The notes: generated from the letters alone by a model not told the origin. Counted from the first letter of the stretch, positions 1-6,444 are shown. The stretch: 8,093 nt of DNA from PHAA01 sp964584415 (GCA_964584415.1 CAZOZX010000095.1:1-8093); one strand, 5' to 3'. Program-made: numbers and translations.

Positions 1-63
1 GTCCGAGTCCGATTACGGCCTAAAGAGATGATCAACTTCGGGAATAAAGTGCACAAAGAATAA
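1..63 (+). CDS. C-terminal end of an unidentified gene (partial)
   Basis: Frame 1 is open from the window edge for 20 codons and ends at TAA 61-63. The readable tail is basic and mixed (it ends FGNKVHKE), while the other two + frames stop at once or within about 10 codons. I do not recognise a family from so short a tail. No hairpin terminator follows before the flavodoxin, so read-through into it is possible. The call rests only on frame openness and residue composition. Confidence 0.35.
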   Translation, partial: VRVRLRPKEMINFGNKVHKE

Positions 64-131
64 AACTAATGGCAGCATAAATTTACTATCTCTAGAATAT
101 ATGTTTAAGGTGCGGTCGATTTGCTAAGGAC

Positions 132-157
132 TTTTTGTACCAGTCCCCTGGTAAAAA
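132..157. repeat. Inverted repeat upstream of the flavodoxin gene
   Basis: TACCAG (138-143) and CTGGTA (148-153) form a perfect 6-bp stem around the loop TCCC. The stem extends outward by pairing of the T run at 132-136 with the A run at 154-157, past a bulged G137. It lies 29 bases before the flavodoxin start, upstream of its ribosome binding site. No T tract follows on either strand, so it does not look like a terminator. An operator or a 5' leader hairpin is possible. Confidence 0.4.
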
Positions 158-185
158 TACGGTAAATATTTAGCGGAGGCGAGAA

Positions 186-653
186 ATGTTGGAAAAGGCT
201 TTGATTATCTATGGATCTTCTACTAGAAACACAGAAAGGCTGGCGGAAATTCTGAGGCAGGAATTATCGGAGCGGTATCTGGTTACGGTTAAAGATGTCG
301 CTGATATTAAGAATCAGGACATTGCTGATAATGATATGGTCATCTTGGGATCATCTACATGGAACAACGGAGAATTAGCGGATGATTACAAAACTTTTTA
401 TGATCAGATGGGTTCAGTGGACCTGAAGGGGAAAAAAGCCGCCATCTTTGGTACCGGTTGTACCTGGTGGGATGAATTCTGTGGAGATATGGTGGAACAG
501 ATAGTCCAGAGCTGGAATGCTACCATAATAGCTCCCTGGTTTCAGTGGTATGGTGATTTAAGTGAACAAGTAATTAAAGAAATGCGGGAATGGGCCAAAA
601 TATTTAATCCATATAATTTCGGTCAAAGCAAAACCAAGGGGATGGAATTATAA
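186..653 (+). CDS. Short-chain flavodoxin
   Basis: This is an FMN-binding, cytosolic, low-potential electron carrier of 155 residues, normal for a short-chain flavodoxin. The N-terminal strand ALIIYG leads into the FMN phosphate loop SSTRNTE (residues 11-17; the family has S/T-x-T-G-N-T, so Gly is Arg here). The second loop is SSTWNNGEL (56-64), with Trp59 placed to stack on the flavin. The third loop, GTGCTWWDEFCG (89-100), keeps the FCG signature but has Cys92 where many family members have Asp. The start ATG 186 follows GGAGGC (175-180) at good spacing. The gene ends in its own intrinsic terminator and looks monocistronic. The partner enzyme cannot be told from the neighbours; flavodoxins often replace ferredoxin under iron limitation. 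Membership is clear; flavin affinity given the Arg and Cys changes is uncertain. Confidence 0.93.
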   Translation: MLEKALIIYGSSTRNTERLAEILRQELSERYLVTVKDVADIKNQDIADNDMVILGSSTWNNGELADDYKTFYDQMGSVDLKGKKAAIFGTGCTWWDEFCGDMVEQIVQSWNATIIAPWFQWYGDLSEQVIKEMREWAKIFNPYNFGQSKTKGMEL

Positions 654-690
654 TAATTTTATAGTATAATTCTGAAGCCAAGTCATATTT

Positions 691-721
691 AAGGGGCTGT
701 ATTGAAAACAGCCCCTTTTTT
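691..721 (+). terminator. Intrinsic terminator of the flavodoxin gene
   Basis: AAGGGGCTGT (691-700) pairs perfectly with ACAGCCCCTT (708-717) around a 7-base loop, followed by a T run to 721. It lies 38 bases after the flavodoxin stop. This is a textbook rho-independent terminator. Confidence 0.92.
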
Positions 722-1006
722 CATGCCCCAAACGATGATACTCGCAATTTTAAAAGGAACATTTCAGACTAATTTAAGTCTCAGGTTATATTATCACACC
801 ATAAAGGGGAAGATTTAGAGTCCGCTCTAAATTTATCAGACTGAGATTAAAAAATACAGTTCGGAGGGCAAGATTCACCCAACCTTCGCCATTATTTCAC
901 CAAATCTTCATTAATTAGTGAGAAGCTAAAACATGGACGGGACACGACATAATTATCTTACTTGGGAACTGCTGACAATTTAATAAAGAAGGAGTGTGTT
1001 CAATAA
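722..1006. other. Gene-free stretch before the foldase gene
   Basis: I find no convincing gene here on either strand. The stretch holds a perfect inverted repeat at 813-832 (listed separately), a smaller one AGACT/AGTCT at 766-781, and the ribosome binding site AAGGAG at 989-994 for the next gene. TCAGACT occurs twice (764-770 and 836-842). No SigA promoter stands out. Confidence 0.5.
813..832. repeat. Perfect 8-bp inverted repeat
   Basis: ATTTAGAG (813-820) and CTCTAAAT (825-832) are exact reverse complements separated by TCCG. The site lies about 175 bases before the foldase start and about 100 bases after the flavodoxin terminator. No T tract follows, so an operator for a dimeric regulator is more likely than a terminator. 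The regulator is unknown. Confidence 0.45.
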
Positions 1007-1903
1007 GTGAAGCTGGAAATACAAACCCAACGTAATATCTTACTAGTTCTAGCGTTAATATTATGCGCTGCCATAATCTCTCTGGCTGTCTCATATTACA
1101 GAGTCAATACTCAGGCCGTAGCCAGCGTCAACGGGGAGAAAATAAAAAAGGAAGAATTGTACCAATACATGTTGAAGCAGGATGGGCAATCCGCATTGGA
1201 ATCCTTGATTTCCAAAAAGGTAGTTGAAATTGAAGCCGATAAACAAAACATCATGGTCTCAGATGAAGATATTCAAAAGGAACTGGAACATTATTATGAA
1301 TACTATGGTGGGGAGGAGGCCTTCAACCAGGCTCTGGCTTCAAGCGGCTATTCAAACGCCGACATGTACTCAGACCTTGATGTTACTGTGAAAATCAAAA
1401 AGCTACTGGAACCGCGAATATTAATCAGCGAAGATGAAATGAAAGCTTACTTCGAAGAAAACCAAGCAACTTTTGCCCAGGAGAAGCAGGTTAAAGCCAG
1501 TCATATTTTGGCGGACACGGAAGAAGAAGCAAAGCAGATAGAAACTAGACTGGCAAACGGTGAAGAGTTTGCCCAGTTGGCCAAAGAATACTCCAAGGAC
1601 AGCAGTACTGCTGATAACGGGGGTGAACTCGGCTTCTTTAAAAGAGGTGATATGGTTAAAGAATTCGAAGATGCAGCTTTTGGGATGAAAGTCGGCGACA
1701 TAAGTGCTCCGGTCAAAACTGATTACGGTTATCACATAATTAAGATTGATGAGATTCAAGAAGCTCAGCAACCCGACTATGAACAAAGCAAAGATAAAGT
1801 TAAGAACACCATCTTCGAGCAAAAAGCCCAAACGGAATACGATAGCTGGCTGCAGGAAATGTATCAACAATACGACATCCAACGCTTAATACCCGAAAAA
1901 TGA
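1007..1903 (+). CDS. Membrane-anchored parvulin-type peptidyl-prolyl isomerase (SurA/PrsA-like)
   Basis: This is an extracytoplasmic foldase that catalyses cis-trans isomerisation of prolyl bonds in secreted proteins. It has 298 residues. A hydrophobic segment at about 11-30 serves as signal anchor; Cys20 lies inside it but the flanking LIL-C-A is not a good lipobox, so I call an anchor rather than a PrsA lipoprotein. A SurA_N-like chaperone region follows (about 38-150, beginning VASVNGEKIKKEEL). The rotamase domain spans about 160-250: the ASHIL strand with His166, the F-x-x-LA-x-x-YS-x-D and GG-x-LGFF signatures, and the closing DYGYHIIKI with His243. A C-terminal helix completes the fold. 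The GTG start at 1007 is forced, because an in-frame TAA occupies 1004-1006. AAGGAG at 989-994 lies 12 bases upstream, a little long. Class is certain; the substrate is unknown. Confidence 0.93.
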   Translation: MKLEIQTQRNILLVLALILCAAIISLAVSYYRVNTQAVASVNGEKIKKEELYQYMLKQDGQSALESLISKKVVEIEADKQNIMVSDEDIQKELEHYYEYYGGEEAFNQALASSGYSNADMYSDLDVTVKIKKLLEPRILISEDEMKAYFEENQATFAQEKQVKASHILADTEEEAKQIETRLANGEEFAQLAKEYSKDSSTADNGGELGFFKRGDMVKEFEDAAFGMKVGDISAPVKTDYGYHIIKIDEIQEAQQPDYEQSKDKVKNTIFEQKAQTEYDSWLQEMYQQYDIQRLIPEK

Positions 1904-1920
1904 ACATGGGAGCTTAATAT

Positions 1921-2110
1921 TTGGAACATGATGATATAAAACTCCTAACGAGCCACAAATAGTTACTGAAGCCAGAGACGTTTTGTTTTCAAAGCTGCTT
2001 GACCCCACAAGCTTAGAGCAAGTCCAAATAGAGAGTATACAAACCGGCCTGACCGATATGCTAAACTTTGGGTAGCATTTCGTGCGGGCCATCTATTTAT
2101 TGGTCTGTAA
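1921..2110 (+). pseudogene. Possible broken small gene (two frame changes)
   Basis: Directly after the foldase stop, GGGAG (1908-1912) is spaced 8 bases from TTG 1921. That frame reads L-EHDDIKLLTSHK and stops at 1960-1962. An overlapping frame, open 1935-2072, reads like real protein (QIVTEARDVLFSKLLDP, then LEQVQIESIQTGLTDMLNFG) and stops at TAG 2073-2075. The third frame then continues with VAFRAGHLFIGL and ends at TAA 2108-2110. Joining the three by two shifts of the same sign would give a protein of about 60 residues. Its ending loosely recalls the F-x-x-G-F-R-x-G-x-x-L-x-x-E tails of some small Firmicute proteins. I do not recognise a family. The alternatives are chance open frames or sequencing errors. 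The case rests on residue pattern and the well-placed ribosome binding site. Confidence 0.38.
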
Positions 2111-2169
2111 AAAACGCAGCAGAGGTTGAGAAATGAGTTGGCGCTGCGTGATACATACTCAACACGTAA

Positions 2170-2198
2170 TTGACGCAGGATTTTCAAACAGATATTAT
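2170..2198 (+). promoter_or_regulatory. SigA-type promoter of the MATE pump gene
   Basis: TTGACG (2170-2175) and TATTAT (2193-2198) are separated by exactly 17 bases, and each matches the consensus at 5 of 6 positions. The predicted start of transcription, near 2205, leaves a leader of about 40 bases before ATG 2246. Confidence 0.65.
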
Positions 2199-2245
2199 AC
2201 CCAGTATATATTTATCTGCATATAGCACGTGGGAAAGGTTTTGTA

Positions 2246-3631
2246 ATGGATCGTTCAACCGAATTATTAAGCCAGGAAGTTGGCCGGTTGCTATGGAAAT
2301 TTTCCATACCTGCAATCGTAGGAATGTTAGTCAGTTCGCTTTACAATGTCGTTGACCGTATATTCGTGGGGCGGGGGGTAGGGTCCCTTGGGATTGCTGC
2401 CACCACCGTAGCCTTGCCCATAATGACCATTATGCTGGCTATCTCCATATTTATCGGAGTAGGGACCACAGCCTTGATATCGATCCGTTTAGGCCAGCAA
2501 AAGAAAGAGGAGGCAGAACAAATTGCTGGTAATGGCGTAGCCATGTTGACGCTGTTGCCATTAATATTCACTGCCATATTCTTCGCCTTTTCAGAGAAGA
2601 TTTTGATCCTGTGTGGGGCTAGTCCCGAGGTCATGCCCTACGCTCGAGATTTTACCCATATTGTTGTATTGGGCGGGGTCTTTGGATCGATTGGTTTGGG
2701 AGTCAACAATTTTATCAGAGCCGAAGGCAATCCTAAGACTTCCATGTATACTCAAATATTGGGCGCCGTAGTGAATATCATACTCAACTACATATTCATC
2801 TTTATCTGTAAATTTGGCATCAAAGGATCAGCCTTAGCTACTGTGATATCACAATTTGTATCTGCGGTATGGGTATTAGGTTATTTCTATACCGGACGCA
2901 GCCTGGTTAAAATACGTCTGCATAACCTAAGGCTTAGGTTGAAGGTTTTGTCTGGTATTATGGCCATCGGATTTGCTCCCTTTGGCCTACAGGTTGCTTC
3001 CAGTGTTCAGCAGATAATTTTAAATCGAATTCTATTGATTCATAGTGGTGACCTGGCCCTTTCTGCTATGGGAATTGTGATCAGTATAGCGACCCTTTTA
3101 TTTATGCCGGTTTTAGGCGTATCACAGGGAGCACAGCCTATTATTGGCTTCAATTATGGAGCCAGGCAGTATCACCGGGTTAAGGCTACCTGGAAAACAG
3201 CGGTCCTGGCGGCAACCTCGATATCTTTGGCCGGATTTTTAGCTATACGCATCTGGCCAAGACAGCTGGTGAGTCTATTTAGCAGTGGAGATTTAGCTCT
3301 TTCTAACTTAACTGAACATGCCATGCTGGTTTATATGGCTATGATTTGGATAGTAGGATTTCAGGTAATTAGTACAACTTACTTCCAGGCTGTAGGCAAA
3401 GCACGTCAAGCAGCGGTACTAAGTCTATCCCGGCAAATTCTGTTCTTTATACCCGCACTATTGATATTGCCTCGCTTTTGGGGGGTTGAAGGAGTATGGG
3501 TTTCGGCTCCCGTCGCCGATGTTCTAGCGGTTAGTCTAACTGCTACTATGATGTATTTTGAGATGAAAAACCTGGGTGAAGATGAGGTGCAACCCGGAAA
3601 AAGCAGTATATCGCTTAAGGGTGTGAACTAG
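2246..3631 (+). CDS. MATE family multidrug efflux transporter (MepA-like)
   Basis: This is a cytoplasmic-membrane antiporter that exports drugs or other organic cations using a Na+ or H+ gradient. Its 461 residues contain about 12 hydrophobic segments in two homologous halves, typical of MATE proteins (about 450 residues). The N-terminus runs into TM1 with FSIPAIVGMLVSSLYNVVDR. The N-half signature NNFIRAEGNPKTSM is at 154-167. The second half carries QPIIGFNYGA (297-306) and FQAVGKARQA (380-389), followed by PALLILPRFWGVEGVW. This pattern is closest to the MepA branch rather than the NorM or DinF branches. ATG 2246 is preceded by AAAGG at 2234-2238 with 7-base spacing. The gene has its own promoter and sits between unrelated genes, with no local MarR or TetR regulator visible. 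No clear terminator follows. Family is certain; substrate is unknown. Confidence 0.95.
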   Translation: MDRSTELLSQEVGRLLWKFSIPAIVGMLVSSLYNVVDRIFVGRGVGSLGIAATTVALPIMTIMLAISIFIGVGTTALISIRLGQQKKEEAEQIAGNGVAMLTLLPLIFTAIFFAFSEKILILCGASPEVMPYARDFTHIVVLGGVFGSIGLGVNNFIRAEGNPKTSMYTQILGAVVNIILNYIFIFICKFGIKGSALATVISQFVSAVWVLGYFYTGRSLVKIRLHNLRLRLKVLSGIMAIGFAPFGLQVASSVQQIILNRILLIHSGDLALSAMGIVISIATLLFMPVLGVSQGAQPIIGFNYGARQYHRVKATWKTAVLAATSISLAGFLAIRIWPRQLVSLFSSGDLALSNLTEHAMLVYMAMIWIVGFQVISTTYFQAVGKARQAAVLSLSRQILFFIPALLILPRFWGVEGVWVSAPVADVLAVSLTATMMYFEMKNLGEDEVQPGKSSISLKGVN

Positions 3632-3656
3632 GAACCCAGCTTAAAGTCACCTATCG

Positions 3657-3684
3657 TTTACTCCAACTTGTCTCCCAATATAAA
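3657..3684 (+). promoter_or_regulatory. Candidate promoter of the hexokinase gene
   Basis: TTTACT (3657-3662) and TATAAA (3679-3684) are separated by 16 bases, matching SigA consensus at 4 and 5 of 6 positions. It lies in the 99-base gap between the MATE gene and the hexokinase. The match is moderate, and read-through from the MATE promoter cannot be excluded because no terminator is visible between the two genes. Confidence 0.35.
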
Positions 3685-3730
3685 CACTGCATTAAAGTAA
3701 TACGCTTAACAATAAGGAAAAATAGTCACC

Positions 3731-5023
3731 ATGTACAGAAGTATTATTAAATCGTTAACTGTATCGCCTGCTATGGTATCCTCCGTTGCATCTGTATTTA
3801 AGTCGGCCTTATTAAGCAGACCTGACAGCTGCGGCCTTAAATTGTTGGATAGCTGCTTTTCCTACCCGACAGGGCAGGAGAATGGAGAAGTGTTGGCTCT
3901 GGATTTCGGGGGCACCAATCTTAGAATTATCCTGGTAAGACTAAATGGAAATAGAACCTATGATTTGTTAAAGGAACAAATTATAAATTTGAACGAGAAT
4001 CGGTCTGGGATTAATCTGACAGCTGCTTCATCGAGTGGTGAGCAGCTGTTTGATTATATCGCTTATGAGATAGGTGAGTTTGCCGGGGGTAACATGGATT
4101 ATCTTTTGGGTCACTGTTTCTCATTCCCATTCCGGCAGCTAAGTCCAAAATCGGCTATTCTGCTGGAGTGGACCAAAGAAATCAGGACCCGTATGGTTGT
4201 AGACCGCGAAATAAACAATATGTTGACTGTGGCTTTACAAAAGCGTGGATTGGATCGAATAAAACCCACCGCCATCGTCAATGATGCAGTCGCCACTTTG
4301 CTGGCTGCAGCTTACCGCAGCCAGTCTGCCGATTTAGGTTCAATCTGCGGAACGGGTCATAATACCAGCTTTTTTGATAAGAGCGGTCATTTAATTAATA
4401 TTGAATCCGGCAATTTCTTTAACAATGTTCTGCCTGTTAACCAATACGATGTACTACTGGATGATAACAGTACGAATAGTCTCCATCAGCGTTTTGAAAA
4501 AATGGTTTCCGGAGCTTATTTAGGTGAGTTATTCCGTCTGATAATTTTAGATATGGTAAGATGCGGGCATATATTTGCGGAGTCAGTAGATGTTGTTGAC
4601 TCCCTGTCTAACAGGAATGCATTGGACTCAAAAAACATATCTGTTTTATTACAGAAGGGTGATTTTATTATTAGAACAAGATCCCATACCATAAATGCCC
4701 GTGAAAAGATTATGTTGAAAAACCTTGCAATAGCGATGGTGGTAAGGGCAGCCAGGTTAATTGCTGCCACCTATGCAGGGATAATTGACTATATCGATCC
4801 AAACCAGCTTGGGAATCATATTATCGCCATAGATGGGTCGCTTTATGAGCAGATGCCCTATTTTGCACAAACCATAAATGACACATTACATGAAGCGTTC
4901 GGTCACAAACGCGGCATTTTTGAAATCCAGTTTGAAAAAGACACTTCTGGTGTCGGAGCTGCAATTGCGGCGATCATGGCTAAGGAGAACCTGCACCGGA
5001 ACTACCCTCCTCATTTTCGCTGA
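3731..5023 (+). CDS. Eukaryotic-type hexokinase
   Basis: This cytosolic enzyme is expected to phosphorylate glucose or another hexose with ATP. It has 430 residues, close to one hexokinase unit (about 450). The phosphate 1 loop is LDFGGTNLR (57-65). Sugar-site elements are SFPF (131-134), WTKE (147-150, Lys149), VND with catalytic Asp185 in IVNDAVATLL, Glu225 in the region equivalent to N-x-E-x-G-x-F, and Glu256 in QRFEKMVSGAYLGEL. Phosphate 2 is CGTGHN (206-211), where the family usually has GTGTN. The C-terminal adenosine region includes AIDGSLYEQ (366-374) and DTSGVGAA. All core catalytic residues are present. This is the hexokinase fold of yeast and animals, not the bacterial ROK or Glk type. 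ATG 3731 follows TAAGGA at 3713-3718 with 12-base spacing. No sugar transporter or glycolytic gene adjoins it. Sugar preference cannot be read from the sequence. Confidence 0.92.
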   Translation: MYRSIIKSLTVSPAMVSSVASVFKSALLSRPDSCGLKLLDSCFSYPTGQENGEVLALDFGGTNLRIILVRLNGNRTYDLLKEQIINLNENRSGINLTAASSSGEQLFDYIAYEIGEFAGGNMDYLLGHCFSFPFRQLSPKSAILLEWTKEIRTRMVVDREINNMLTVALQKRGLDRIKPTAIVNDAVATLLAAAYRSQSADLGSICGTGHNTSFFDKSGHLINIESGNFFNNVLPVNQYDVLLDDNSTNSLHQRFEKMVSGAYLGELFRLIILDMVRCGHIFAESVDVVDSLSNRNALDSKNISVLLQKGDFIIRTRSHTINAREKIMLKNLAIAMVVRAARLIAATYAGIIDYIDPNQLGNHIIAIDGSLYEQMPYFAQTINDTLHEAFGHKRGIFEIQFEKDTSGVGAAIAAIMAKENLHRNYPPHFR

Positions 5024-5083
5024 TACCAAAGTATACTCCAGGCAGGATATCCTTAGCTATTATTATCGGGCTCAAATACCAAA

Positions 5084-5440
5084 TTATTCGCCGCTCTTTT
5101 TCGGTTTAAGCTCAGAAATTTTGGTGATAAAATCCGGTACCAAGGCAATCAGCTTCTCCAACGAACCCTTTTCGCCCAGGGAGAAAACTTGAACGTCGTC
5201 TCCTTTGACCACCAAAAGTGCAGTAGGACTGATTTTAGCTCCGCCTCCACCGCCGCTTCCCTTACCACCGCCTTTGCCGGATTCTGTCCCTTCGCCCCCG
5301 CCCAGGCCAAACCCAAAACTGGCAGTAATGATTGGAATCACGGTGGCGCTCCCAGCTGTTATGGGATCGCCCACAATGGTTTTGCTCTTGACCAGGTTCT
5401 CCAGGTGGGATGCTATGGCCTCCATATCTTCCTTAAACAT
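5084..5440 (-). CDS. ytfJ: Spore protein YtfJ (GerW family)
   Basis: A protein of 118 residues of the YtfJ/GerW family, made in sporulating Firmicutes and, in Bacillus, in the forespore; its relatives affect spore germination. The signs are an N-terminal helix (about 3-18), T-I-VGDPI (21-27), the strand ATVIPI (32-37), FGFGLGGG and a glycine-rich stretch (43-67), the motif K-ISPTALLVV (69-78), and a C-terminal helix ending in charged residues. The start ATG (complement of 5438-5440) lies inside the last codons of ytfI with an 8-base overlap. A strong AAGGAGG sits just upstream, within ytfI codons for Lys-Arg-Arg, so the two are translated from one message. It converges on the hexokinase gene with only 60 bases between stops, and no clear hairpin there. 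Molecular activity of the family is not known to me. Confidence 0.93.
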   Translation of the reverse strand: MFKEDMEAIASHLENLVKSKTIVGDPITAGSATVIPIITASFGFGLGGGEGTESGKGGGKGSGGGGGAKISPTALLVVKGDDVQVFSLGEKGSLEKLIALVPDFITKISELKPKKSGE

Positions 5441-6083
5441 ATGCCTTCCTCCTTTTTAATTTTTTGTTCCTGTTGTGCAATAAGGTTAACCATATAATAC
5501 GGATAGGTTTCTTGAAAATAAAAATTCCCAGATTCAAAATAGTAATCCCAGGGATAATTCTACCTTTAATATCACCATTCAGGATAAGTGTGGTATCAGC
5601 AAACTGGGGAGTGAGTCTTACTGTAAAGCCATTGGCACTTAAAATTGCTATGAGAGCCGTAATATATCCGGTTAGAGCAGGGTCATCGGTCCCAAATTCA
5701 CCCGTTAGAGTCCCGCGCAACCTAAGAGATTGCCTTATTTGATCAAGAAATAGACAGATTTCCTGGAAGACCTGTTTGTTCAGGCAAGTTTTAATGAATT
5801 CCCATTTGAAACCATTGCTTCGGGATTCCATTTCTTTTTTGCGAATCGGAGATTTAGGTTCATGTTGGGACTCTTTTCTGATCCACGGGCCTATGCGGAT
5901 GGTAGAGCGAGGAGTTTCCGCCGGAGTCAAATACCAATGACTTGCGATTAGTCCCCCCGCCCAGGTTAAAGTTACATCAGCTGAAAGAGCGCCTGCAAAG
6001 GAGCCTTGGCCATAAAATGTGAGGGGTATAAACAGCAGTAATAAAAATGTCAGTACAATAATGACGAAAATATAAGCGATCAT
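5433..6083 (-). CDS. ytfI: DUF2953 family membrane protein YtfI
   Basis: A protein of 216 residues, close to Bacillus YtfI, with one N-terminal membrane segment (about 3-24). A variable charged linker (about 60-95) is followed by a conserved core with LRLRGTLTGEFGTDDPALTG (121-140) and IKGRIIPG (172-179). It ends in a strongly basic tail (RNKKLKRRKAYV). The G-T-x-D-P-A-x-T-G element and the partnership with ytfJ identify the family. The ytfI-ytfJ order is the same as in Bacillus subtilis, so a sporulation role is likely but its biochemical function is unknown. The start ATG (complement of 6081-6083) has GGAAGGA about 10 bases upstream. The basic tail is partly dictated by the ytfJ ribosome binding site embedded in the same bases. 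Confidence 0.88.
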   Translation of the reverse strand: MIAYIFVIIVLTFLLLLFIPLTFYGQGSFAGALSADVTLTWAGGLIASHWYLTPAETPRSTIRIGPWIRKESQHEPKSPIRKKEMESRSNGFKWEFIKTCLNKQVFQEICLFLDQIRQSLRLRGTLTGEFGTDDPALTGYITALIAILSANGFTVRLTPQFADTTLILNGDIKGRIIPGITILNLGIFIFKKPIRIIWLTLLHNRNKKLKRRKAYV

Positions 6084-6140
6084 CGGCTAACCGTCCTTCC
6101 AGGTCGCTCCATGAAACGCCATTGCCCATCAACGCTACTT

Positions 6141-6171
6141 TAATATGGTCAGGACTAATGTCATCATATAC
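6141..6171 (-). promoter_or_regulatory. Candidate forespore (SigG-like) promoter for ytfI-ytfJ
   Basis: On the - strand, GTATA (6171-6167) and CATATTA (6147-6141) fit the SigG-type pattern of a GHATR -35 and a CATnnTA -10. The spacing is 19 where about 18 is usual. It would start transcription about 50 bases before ytfI. The biological fit is good because the operon is sporulation-linked, but the site is short and off by one in spacing. Confidence 0.27.
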
Positions 6172-6216
6172 TATTCCGGTTAATATCTCTACTCATACTC
6201 ATATAGTTGGTTACTT

Positions 6217-6234
6217 ATATGATGCATATGATGC
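6217..6234. repeat. Tandem 9-base repeat
   Basis: ATATGATGC occurs twice head to tail (6217-6225 and 6226-6234). It is preceded by a doubled ACTCAT at 6191-6202. Short low-complexity repeats such as these can be chance in AT-rich intergenic DNA; the position is upstream of the ytfI promoter candidate on the - strand. Confidence 0.5.
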
Positions 6235-6255
6235 AGACCACAAGGTTTGTACCTA

Positions 6256-6282
6256 AAATCTGCTGTGATTGACAGCAGGTTT
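6256..6282 (-). terminator. Hairpin, possible weak terminator of the - strand small frames
   Basis: AAATCTGCTGT (6256-6266) pairs with ACAGCAGGTTT (6272-6282) around a 5-base loop, with 11 pairs of which one is G-T. Read on the - strand it ends in GATTTTA, a short T tract partly inside the stem. It lies about 40 bases beyond the stop of the 6322-6444 frame. TGCTGTGA (6261-6268) can alternatively pair with TCACAGCA (6289-6296), so the region may fold in two ways. Confidence 0.3.
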
Positions 6283-6321
6283 GAGGGCTCACAGCAAGCA
6301 AATTAATTTTTCATTCCGTTT

Positions 6322-6444
6322 TCATAGTTCAACAAATTTCACTCTGGCCCCGTAATATAATGAATCGAAGACTTTATCTAATTCTCTTTTATGGGCCGGT
6401 CCCATGGTCAGGTTAAAAATAAGAACCTGGCCAATTTTTTTCAC
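6322..6444 (-). CDS. Possible small protein or gene fragment, STAS-like pattern
   Basis: On the - strand a frame from GTG (6444-6442) runs 40 codons to TGA (6324-6322). It reads KKIGQVLIFNLTMGP, then AHKRELDKVFDSLYYGARVKFVEL. The alternation of a strand (VLIFNL), a helix (KRELDKVFDSL) and a strand (VKFVEL) recalls the first half of a STAS or anti-sigma-antagonist domain, but the second half is missing. The frame is actually open upstream to just after a TAA, with no good ribosome binding site before the GTG. It overlaps the 6441-6557 frame by the 4 bases GTGA, so it could be translationally coupled, or the two could be one gene split by a -1 shift. I do not recognise a specific family. Confidence 0.35.
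   Translation of the reverse strand: MKKIGQVLIFNLTMGPAHKRELDKVFDSLYYGARVKFVEL

Noticed and set aside
933..983. A 16-codon ATG frame before the foldase
   Set aside because: No ribosome binding site before the ATG and nothing else in favour; short enough to be chance.
1421..1882. Long - strand open frame of 153 codons opposite the foldase
   Set aside because: It is antisense to a well-conserved parvulin domain; no ribosome binding site or recognisable domain.
2170..2355. Open frame of 61 codons overlapping the MATE gene start
   Set aside because: It starts within the -35 element of the MATE promoter and overlaps a clear membrane protein gene in another frame.
5024..5083. Bidirectional terminator between the convergent hexokinase and ytfJ genes
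   Set aside because: Only a 10-bp palindrome (AGGATATCCT) is visible, with no stem plus T tract on either strand, so I do not call one.
5189..5497. Open frames on the + strand opposite ytfJ, including a proline-rich one at 5205-5459
   Set aside because: They mirror the glycine-rich codons of ytfJ on the other strand; they have no ribosome binding site and no family resemblance.
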